Positions 20,601 through 27,066 of a stretch of 27,066 nucleotides of DNA are shown here, piece after piece. Location of the stretch: assembly GCA_008931825.1 (NCBI GenBank), contig QXVZ01004015.1, positions 1 through 27,066 of the forward strand, written 5' to 3'. The DNA comes from Phallusia fumigata (taxonomy: Eukaryota > Chordata > Ascidiacea > Phlebobranchia > Ascidiidae). The position numbers were made by a program, and so were the translations under genes. Below the pieces are notes generated by a model that had not been told where the DNA came from, did no database searches, and saw only the letters and a list, made by a program, of their open reading frames with translations. How positions within the stretch are numbered: the first letter of the stretch is position 1; the number at the start of each line of letters is the position of its first letter.

Positions 20601-23108
20601 TAAGTAATGATGACAAATATAAATCACCAAACTTTTGATCTCTTTTATGCGTAACCTCACCAGAAGCATGTTTAAAACATGGTTTACTAGTACCAATAGT
20701 GATAAATATTAAACTCTTTCAGACTTTCATGTGCAGCGGATCCATTCTATTACCACCGGATGTTGTGCCTCACCATGGCAACCACATATATATTGTTCTT
20801 GTTCGCCCTCCCATGTCGCTCCCCCGAATATGTAAACAGAGGTTATGGAGTTGGTAGTTACATGGAGCCATGGAAGGATACAACAGGAGTTGCCAATACT
20901 ACACTTCTCCACTTTGCGGTGCTATCCTCATGGCTGTTGCTATCTTTACACTGTTACACTACGTACAGACGTGCAATTAAGGTGTGCAAACAGAGTTTTT
21001 TATGTTAGTGATAAAAGGGCTTGGCAAAATTTGGTACAGGTAAAAGTTTGATATATGAATAAAAAAAATTATGTATACACTATTTATGCAAATTTACCGC
21101 AGCGCTCTTAATAGCATGAGGTTTAAATTTAAAAGCATTTTTTTTAATTTTTTATGATAATAAAACAGTTGTCAGAAACTAAAGGTATATTTACTTCTTA
21201 CAATGATCTGTTAACTCACGTTTGTTGTCTGCAGTCAAAAATGTCAGATACCCGTGAAGTTTTGTTCCCATTTGTGGTATTTGTGATCGCCGCATGTGCA
21301 GTTGTTTTAGATGCTGGATTTTCTCTGGGGTATCTTGACAAAAATGTGCACAACCACGACTTCTGTAACCCAAGTAAGGTCTAGTGTTGATATAACAAAC
21401 AAAAACATAGTTTTAGAGCTATTTTTAAAGTTTCTGTTAAAATACAACTGATTTTGTGTACAGTTCAATATACCGTACAATACTCCCATTAATTGTACCC
21501 TGGGTACTTGTGTATAAGGACTATCTCAGCTAACCAAGTCTCGTAGAACTGTGTAGAAGCAAGCAACAGGTTACAATGGACTTGAACTTGTGATGGGATT
21601 TGAACCCTAAATTCCAGCTTATATGTAGGGCTGGAAAAAGTTATAACAGACAGACGATTTTAAACATAAGTTGTTGCTGCTAGGCATTGTGAATACCTTT
21701 TTATTTCAGAGGATTGGCGATTCATAACATCCACTTATTTGGCTGACAACATGTGTTGGATCAGCGGGAGGTCATTCTACTTTGGGTCGTTTATTTGTTT
21801 GCTGATGTCGGTTGGTGGATGTATTGCTGCACTTGCACTTGCCATAACTAAGATCAAAGAGGTAAGGACAATTTAACTTCATGCAACCAATTTTGTGCCG
21901 TTTTGACAAAACGGTTGTGGTGTACAACAAAAAAAAACACAACATCTCCTCTCAAACTATGGAGATAAATCAATGCATTTGTTTTTACCACAAACTACAT
22001 TACTAAGTTACAATAGATGACGTTGACAAAACTTGTTGTGTAATATAGAAAAAATCATTTTTCCCAATTTATATATTTTCCGTATGCATGACATACTCGG
22101 TGCACACTGTCATAATCCTTTAACCCAGGTATGTGCAACCTTTTTAACTGGAATACGTAAAATCCCCGCACACACATTACACCGCGTTCCGCAGTTTTGT
22201 TCAGCACAGGTTAGATTTGTCTTATGGGTTGATAAAATCGAACATTCCGTGTACAACGGATATCCGTTTTCGTTGTTCGCTTTACTTTCTTTTCTGAACT
22301 CCGACATTGAAGGTCCGTTGTGCAATGCACACAGACAAGTAATCCACTAAAATCTTTTCGCGAGCCGAACGCTGTTTAAACTCCGAACCTCATCACGGGC
22401 TGTAGGTTGCACATTCCTGCTTTAAGCTACTAAAAAAGCTTTTACACTGTTTCACACACTTCATATCTTCGCATGCAGGTTAAACCATACAACATAGATG
22501 AAGCAAGAAGAAGTGACGTATTCTATGCCTTACTCATAATTTTCATGTTTGGTGTTTGTTGCGCATTTGGTCAACTAATGGTTGGATCTGTGGAAGCAAG
22601 TACAAGACAAACTGTGGAAATTTGTTTCAGTGTTTCGACCTTTGTTTTGGTAAGAATCAGTTTTATTTGTTCACCATTGCTATTGCTAACAATACAAAAT
22701 TGTGTGTGGATAACAATGAGTTAAAGTTATTGCAATAAAAAACTGGGTTCCAAAATTATAGAAATATTTGCTAAAATGCTAAATTCTCATAGTCACTATT
22801 TAAACACATGTTGTGAGGTTGGTGGTTCAAATTCTAGTGTTTTCGTTAGCTAAGCAACTTTTCCTAAACAACCTAGTAAACTTAAAAAGGCGCAACAAAA
22901 TGTACCAGGGTAGTCACCCGGAAGCAGACCGCTAGATGGCGTACCTTTTATTCAGGCAAATTATCTAACCACAAAACTTTTTTTTCAGATGTTGACATTT
23001 GTTTTTGTTACGTGCATTGCACCAAGGATGAAAGCGAGGAAAGAAGTTTCTTCCAACAGAGAAATTGCGATGGATGGTTTACACTCAGCCCGTCTAATGA
23101 AGCCTTGA
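11700..23108 (+). CDS. R1: adhesion G-protein-coupled receptor, vWA-EGF-SEA-GAIN-7TM
   Basis: Coding exons: 11700-11769, 12015-12204, 12582-12729, 13268-13362, 13575-13768, 15660-15770, 16526-16700, 17017-17156, 17288-17365, 17514-17638, 17852-18007, 18177-18377, 18704-18901, 19833-19949, 20082-20219, 20318-20427, 20723-20981, 21235-21373, 21710-21861, 22479-22649, 22989-23108. All junctions keep frame (3087 coding bases, 1028 residues). Order by residue: signal peptide 1-20; vWA-like 28-232; EGF 233-269; SEA 270-374; hormone-receptor-like segment 375-442; GAIN to 712 with GPS 667-712; seven membrane segments from about 725; short tail ending LHSARLMKP. It should sit in the plasma membrane and sense an extracellular partner. 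An alternative set of exons 3-5 lies at 14289-15379. The GPS lacks the usual cleavage residues. Introns show only the repeats listed separately. Ligand and G protein unknown; a tandem paralogue follows. Nearest vertebrate class by architecture might be ADGRF (SEA plus GAIN), a weak inference. Confidence 0.85.
12582..13768 (+). other. R1 vWA exons 3-5, copy 1
   Basis: Exons 12582-12729, 13268-13362 and 13575-13768. They follow exon 2 (12015-12204), which starts the domain with EEFIFLVDVCCLND. The last exon reads RDRNITVFAVGVGSDVS, the usual vWA strand that precedes the final helices, then NARVYLSTDFNCSTCDLV. The first strand keeps the Asp of a metal site (LVD) but has Cys-Cys where DxSxS requires Ser, so metal-dependent ligand binding is doubtful. 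Several N-x-S/T sites. Entry phase 2 and exit phase 1. Confidence 0.75.
14289..15379 (+). other. R1 vWA exons 3-5, copy 2 (alternative or allelic)
   Basis: Exons 14289-14436, 14975-15069 and 15186-15379 have the same lengths (148, 95, 194) and phases as copy 1. By eye they differ at about nine residues, among them LSTLSSGG for LSTLANGG, VYSSTDF for VYLSTDF and VYLNTTPAG for VNLNITPAG. No frameshift or stop. Copy 1 leaves in phase 1 and copy 2 enters in phase 2, so one transcript cannot carry both in frame. Confidence 0.75.
15660..15770 (+). other. R1 EGF-like exon
   Basis: A single phase 1-1 exon, the classical arrangement for EGF modules. Six cysteines: CSVYNCDPNANC, then CQWRWPYCKC region ending GFEGDGKVC, with the GF-x-GDG-x-x-C step of EGF domains. 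Confidence 0.85.
15918..16373. mobile_element. hAT-like miniature transposon in R1 intron
   Basis: The left end CAGGGTTGCCAGTTT (15918) is mirrored by AAACCTGGCAACCCTG ending 16373: about 15 bp with one mismatch, starting CAGGG as hAT ends do. The 456-bp AT-rich interior has no transposase. No matching 8-bp target duplication was seen, so it is old or my ends are slightly off. Confidence 0.6.
16526..17156 (+). other. R1 SEA domain exons
   Basis: Exons 16526-16700 and 17017-17156. The first ends RGIHVVDFRNNIIR and the second begins YYVKFLGRF, which is the V-x-x-FR ... Y-x-V-x-F heart of a SEA domain. The usual G-SVVV self-cleavage sequence is replaced by NNII. The acceptor at 16525 was chosen over the next AG (16539) because only it keeps frame. 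Confidence 0.72.
17288..19949 (+). other. R1 hormone-receptor-like segment and GAIN domain exons
   Basis: 17288-17365 and 17514-17638 read FTYAQVSTASFSLYHCPRG and FPHSSIQC, resembling the T-x-x-G-x-x-x-x-x-x-CP-x-G ... C stretch before GAIN domains. Exons 17852-18007, 18177-18377, 18704-18901 and 19833-19949 are all phase 0 and supply the helical then beta GAIN parts (LANMAVAISQVITGL; SNIADSVSLAPRKM; VRAVIIYLNTTT). Domain assignment is by position and pattern. Confidence 0.65.
18941..19820 (+). repeat. 440-bp duplication around single N at 19380
   Basis: 18941-19379 recurs at 19381-19820 with few differences, all within the intron before exon 19833-19949. The open frames inside it are intronic. 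Confidence 0.9.
20082..20219 (+). other. R1 GPS motif, apparently not cleavable
   Basis: QECVSWNFKSSDWSTENCC ... TVCKCAAGVVSMQT. The C-x-x-W ... W-S-x-x-x-C ... C-x-C skeleton of a GPS is present. After the last Cys the usual N-H-L then S or T is A-A-G-V, so the His, Leu and nucleophile are all missing. Confidence 0.85.
21490..21640 (-). repeat. Possible tRNA-related SINE fragment
   Basis: On the minus strand the region contains GGGTTCAAATCCCATC, resembling a tRNA B box, then GGTTAGCTGAGAT. A + strand segment at about 22815-22860 has GGTTCAAATTC followed by GTTAGCTAAG. The shared order suggests one family, but no clear A box is seen. Confidence 0.3.
22126..22419. mobile_element. hAT-type MITE with target-site duplication in R1 intron
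   Basis: Ends CAGGTATGTGCAACC (22126) and, inverted, GGTTGCACATTCCTG (ending 22419) match at 14 of 15 positions. Flanks CTTTAACC (22118-22125) and CTTTAAGC (22420-22427) agree at 7 of 8, the 8-bp duplication expected of hAT. At 294 bp it cannot encode a transposase. Confidence 0.75.
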
Positions 23109-23180
23109 ACCACTATTTATGCCTATTTGGCTGTTCCAGTTCTGTATGTGCCTATTATTTCCTATTTATTTATTTACACA

Positions 23181-23340
23181 TATGTGTTCTCAAACTTTTC
23201 TAACCCAAGGACCACTTTATCTTTAAATTTTTTTTGAGGACCCCTAAACAGAATTCCACTTGAATACTAAAACTGGTGTTTTTGTAAACAATTGTATAGT
23301 TTAGGTCATCTTTTCGCGGACCACACTTTGAGAATCACTG
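23181..23340. mobile_element. Degenerate hAT-like MITE
   Basis: TTCTCAAACTTTTCTAACC near 23187 and, inverted, CGGACCACACTTTGAGAATC up to 23340 read as CAGTGATTCTCAAAGTG on the minus strand, a typical hAT end. The left tip has decayed and no target duplication is visible. Confidence 0.5.
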
Positions 23341-23862
23341 GTGTAGGTGATACTGTATGTGTTTATTATCCTAAGTAAACACTAATTTATTGCATTTTCA
23401 TACAGTATGGAGTTTACACAGTTAGACTTAACCCATTTTACTGCTTTCTGTTGTAACGATTTCTGTGGCGAGTGTTTTATTGCCGAAATTGTTTACATTG
23501 GAACCGACTGGGATCTACCCACGTTGTAAGAACCAGTCGAGTTGCCTTTCCAAAATCTCTGTTACTCATCACCTGTCCATCCCAGCCTAAAACGTGCGGT
23601 TGCTGCATCTGTATCCATTGTGCCCCACATATGTTGGCGTATTTTAACTGTGGTTTGCAGCCGATATAACGTATTGCTTTTGGCGCTCAAAAAATGTCAC
23701 CCATCAAATTAATGGAACCATTGTTTCAGGTTATTTAATATTTGCTGCCATCCAATATTGTTGTCATTCTTGTACAATGAACTCTCATATTTCCACTGTT
23801 TGTAAACGGTCACGAGTACTGTTGTTGCTATAGTGATATATTTTGCTCCTGTGACGTTGCCA

Positions 23863-23868
23863 AATAAA
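23863..23868 (+). terminator. AATAAA polyadenylation signal, probably of R1
   Basis: AATAAA 755 bases after the R1 stop; a second AATAAA is at 24065-24070. Either could be used. Confidence 0.45.
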
Positions 23869-24577
23869 ATTATAAATGTCGCATGCATTTGTGATTATTA
23901 CAAAAGTTTATAGGGCTGTTAAACGCAGCGATTTTATGCCTTGGTGTTTTTTCAGAATAACAAAGTGTGCAAGTGAGGAATTTCAATACGTTGCGGCATT
24001 GGTACCAGACCTTGTGCTTTCTTCACTGTAATGCTATTTGTAAATGACGGTAAATACTTGCCATAATAAACCTTTGATCATGAGCCGGACCCCTCTTGTT
24101 TCAAAGTATACTCCCTTTTAAAGATCTTCGCAGAGTGTCTACAAATGCAGCCCTAAATTGTGCATACCGATGTTAAAAAACTAGTCAGGATCGTGTAAAA
24201 CAAGAAAAAAAACAGTCGGCGTCCAAGTATACAAATAACCTTTCCACGGGCCTAAACACATAACCGCTAGTGGGCGCCCGAGTTGTTTACAAACTTGTTC
24301 AGCGAGTGACCTCAAGTAACCTCCCGGCGCAATGTGAGCGGCGTTGTGACTCATCTCCAATCTCCAGGCCCTCGGCATTTCAAGTGCCTCGTTCGGGTTG
24401 CAGTAGGCGTGTGTTATTTAGTCGCCTACGCTTTTTGCACGAGGTTTAACTTGGACTCATATTGGTTTTATGTGTTTTACTTTACTGCTCATTTTGTTGA
24501 ATGCTTGGATGTTTGAAGTTGGTTTGTTGCAGATCTAATGCAGTGTGTTTGAATTTTAGAGGGAACATTTAAAAGGG

Positions 24578-26849
24578 ATGTTAAGATTTTACTGTATACT
24601 CATTCTCTGCTGCATTGTGTTGGATGCACCAACTACAGTTGAATCAGGTATATATACAAGAATTATATATACAAGAATTAAATGTATTCATAAATATGCA
24701 TGTTTTACCAAATAAAATTTACAAAAAAACAGGCCACTTCCAGACATAAGTGGTCACTTTAATTTATTGCTCGATTTCAGCAACTGGTTGATTAAGTGGT
24801 TTTATTTATATATACCTTTAAACAATTTAAAACGACTTTCAATTAAAATCAAATTTAAATAAAAAATACCCTATATCATATGTTCATAAATTGACAAACA
24901 TTTGCTTATTATTACTGATGTTTAATGGACATATTTTTAGCCTCCTACAAGCCCTGGTTGTCCGAAGAGGTTTTATTTCTGGCCGATGTATGTTGCTTGA
25001 CGAATGAAGAGTTCATTAGGATAAGAGTGGAACTATTTTTGTCTGCTAAAATCTTTTCAGACATATCATCCGACCGAAATGCCAATGGAAGCATATACTT
25101 ATATGCTCACAATAACTCAACAAGGTTAGTTTGTTTTTTGCTTGCCTTATCAATCCAGGTATAATTACACTAAATTGTTTGGTAGTTTATTTTTTCTGTG
25201 GTAATTTGCATATCTGGGGTTGCCCGAAATAGTATTCATGTATCAGCATTATTTTGCATTCTGCTTGGACAAAAATTCCAATGCTCCATGCTTACATGCT
25301 GTGTTTTTCAAATTTGTCTAACCTACCCTGATATTGCCAGGCCTGAAACTCCCACAAGCGATCCAACTTTCACAAGTATCAACACAGAGCGATGTGGTAC
25401 TGCTGCTTGCTTGCAACAAGCTGCTGTTTTCATGAAGCCAGAAAATGCCACTTCAGCAAGTACAGCAAAAGCCATTGAACATGTGTCTGCGGTAAATTTA
25501 AGAATGACATAAAAAATAATTATTTGAAATTATGATGTATCGGTATGTAAATAACACCATAACTGTGTACTTTTTTAAGGATCCAAACTATATTTTATGC
25601 ATATTTTTATTCCAGACAAATAATGTGCAGATTCCCATACTTTTGTAATTGAACACCTTAAAAACATAAAACTTTTCTAAACATTTTTAAACATTTATTT
25701 ATCCTAAAATAAAATGCCCCAGACAGTTGAGAGAAAGTTCAAAGAGAAATAATTTATCAGCTTTAGTCTGTGCGTTAAAGTTATTCGTGAGAGGCGTAAT
25801 GGACTTTGGGACTTTCTCCCTACGTCACTGTTATACATACGTCAGTGACGATGCCCGGGAGATTAAAAAACTTTCCGCTTGCAACATTTGAACTTTTAAC
25901 CCCATGGAAATTTTTAAATTATGTAACTTAAATATTACACTTCGCAGATCAATAGCTTTATTTAGGTGAACATCGTTGATATTGCGATGTTTAAAACACA
26001 TACATATTACACCTTTATCTCCGGACTTTTTGTGTAACATGCAAATTGAGTTACCAGCAAATTTTTGTGTATTTTATTTATAGATGTTTTTACCTTGGAA
26101 GTATAACATGGTTCAACGCAAAACGTTGGTCGTTATAACAACGAGTACTGCTGATTCAAGAAATGCGTTGCTTAAAAGGTAAAGTAGCATATCTAAAAAC
26201 TACTGCGTATCAAAGTGGATCTCCCCGAGGAAAAAGGTTAAACGCTTAAACGTTTACAATATTTTGTAACTTATTGCGCACAATTTGTTGATGAGCTAAA
26301 AATACGAGGGTTTTGATTGTTTGGTCGAACATCCAATTTCATGCTGTTGTTCTTATGACGTCACTGACACATTACGTAATAAGTCGCCAAATTTTTTTAT
26401 CCAAAAACTTTGCTGCATTTAACTTTTCGACAAGTTCGTTTGTGTCATGTGACTTCGATAATTATTGCGTCATAACTATGACGTTTTCTGCTTGCTTATT
26501 ATAAGAACAGAGCATCAAAAACTGTTATTCTATGTACAGTGGAATTGAGTTCTTTGCTAAGTAACAGAGGGTGTTTGAAATTAAACAACAGCCTGTGAAT
26601 CGTAGGTTAGTTACTCGGTTTTTGAACGGGAAACGTTACTTATTGTTTTGTTTAGTTACAACCTTGCTCGGGATAGAAACATCACAGTGTACGCGGTTGG
26701 AATTGGAAGTGGAGTCAGCGAAGCGAAATTGTCGCTGATTGCGAACGGAGGGAAGGATAATGCGAGAGTATATCTGTCCAATAAATTTAATTGTTCGACG
26801 TGTGACCTTGTAAAAGATGTGAAGGTCAACCTGAATACAACGCCTTCGG
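24578..26849 (+). CDS. R2: tandem paralogue of R1, N-terminal part only
   Basis: Exons 24578-24647, 24941-25124, 25341-25491, 26084-26178 and 26656-26849, in frame throughout. Lengths 70, 184, 151, 95 and 194 compare with 70, 190, 148, 95 and 194 in R1, with the same phases (1, 2, 0, 2, 1). Signal peptide MLRFYCILILCCIVL and TVES before the first junction, as AVES in R1. The vWA-like domain begins EEVLFLADVCCLTNEE and ends RDRNITVYAVGIGSGVS and FNCSTCDLVKDVK. The metal-site serines are missing as in R1. ENATSASTAKAIEHV keeps a glycosylation site and a helix shared with R1. No stop or frameshift. The following EGF, SEA and membrane exons would lie beyond 27066. Sequence is clearly diverged from R1, so this is an old duplicate. 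Confidence 0.82.
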
Positions 26850-27066
26850 GTAAGATGATCAGCAAAGATGTTTTTTGTAAAACTAATGGTTTGTCTTTTA
26901 TGGTTTCTATGTTTTTGCGGGAAAATAACATGTTTGGCGCCAAATTTCCGTCAGTCGTGATTCGTTAGATTTAAAGTCAAGACCTCTACATTGCTTTTAC
27001 ATTTTACTTTTAATTTGTTTTTGAAATTTCAAATGGCAGGCTACGTAGGGGCTGTTGGGGGGGGGG

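Larger units (their letters stand above)
20318..23108 (+). other. R1 seven-transmembrane exons
   Basis: TM1 VTIVTGSIFSGVLYLLFFF (20318-20427); TM2 MLCLTMATTYILFLF and TM3 LLHFAVLSSWLLLSLHCY (20723-20981); TM4 LFPFVVFVIAACAVV (21235-21373); extracellular loop with NMCWIS, TM5 SFICLLMSVGGCIAALAL (21710-21861); TM6 VFYALLIIFMFGVCCAF (22479-22649); TM7 across the last junction (SVSTFVL-MLTFVFV). LLH-x-x-x-L-S-S and CWIS match adhesion-type receptors. The Cys usually at the top of TM3 is not there. Confidence 0.85.
23109..24577 (+). other. R1 3' UTR and spacer before R2
   Basis: 1.5 kb without a supported coding exon. The left part is R1 3' UTR up to AATAAA; it contains a hAT-like fragment. The right part, about 24180-24420, is richer in GC and would include the R2 promoter; I see no clear TATA box. 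Open frames here (such as 23472-23669) resemble nothing nearby. Confidence 0.5.

Noticed and set aside
24650..24679. Two 15-bp direct repeats (ATATATACAAGAATT) just after the R2 first donor
   Set aside because: Simple AT-rich slippage repeat; no function suggested.
11700..26849. Idea that R1 and R2 are the tunicate self-incompatibility receptors (Themis type)
   Set aside because: Those are described as polycystin-like receptors with fibrinogen-like partners; neither is seen here, and R1 is a GAIN-GPS-7TM receptor.
27057..27066. Run of G at the window end, and C run at the window start
   Set aside because: More likely poor sequence at contig ends than a biological signal.
1..27066. tRNA, rRNA, CRISPR array, bacterial operons
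   Set aside because: None seen; spliced genes and AATAAA signals show nuclear animal DNA.

Overview
The window looks like part of a compact, AT-rich animal genome: GT-AG introns, AATAAA signals, short introns and an adhesion-GPCR gene cut into about 21 small exons. The style, the very high divergence between what look like two haplotypes, and pyrimidine-AG acceptors just upstream of start codons suggest a tunicate such as Ciona. That is inference; no marker gene proves the species.

Region 1 (about 118-10859) is a tandem array of tiny two-exon genes, all on the + strand, 74-100 residues long, which I do not recognise as a known family. Exon 1 (67-163 coding bases) encodes a charged coiled-coil-like helix, in six genes starting with a Met-Gly N-myristoylation-like motif. 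A phase-1 intron follows. Exon 2 encodes a small domain with an (E/D)-(D/N)-G turn, then usually G-Q-(W/x), then a helix. Exon-2 sequence gives four subtypes (called A, B, C, D here) and their order is A-B-C-D, B-C, A(broken)-B-C-D, as if a four-gene block had been duplicated as a unit.

Region 2 (11700-23108) is one gene, here R1, for an adhesion G-protein-coupled receptor of about 1028 residues: signal peptide, divergent vWA-like domain, EGF, SEA, hormone-receptor-like segment, GAIN, GPS and seven membrane segments. Both usual self-cleavage sites (SEA and GPS) have lost their key residues. Three vWA exons occur twice around a single N; their intron phases prevent both sets being used in one reading frame. 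A CRE-like site and a TATA box lie just upstream. hAT-like miniature transposons sit in two introns and in the 3' region.

Region 3 (24578 to the end) is the first part of a tandem paralogue, R2, with matching exon phases and nearly the same exon lengths; it is cut by the window edge.

Four single N bases (9678, 10388, 14022, 19380) each have the same sequence ending at the N and restarting after it. This is the signature of unmerged, probably allelic, contig ends, so the duplications there should not be read as biology without checking. The array and the receptors may or may not work together; the only link visible here is proximity and shared strand.
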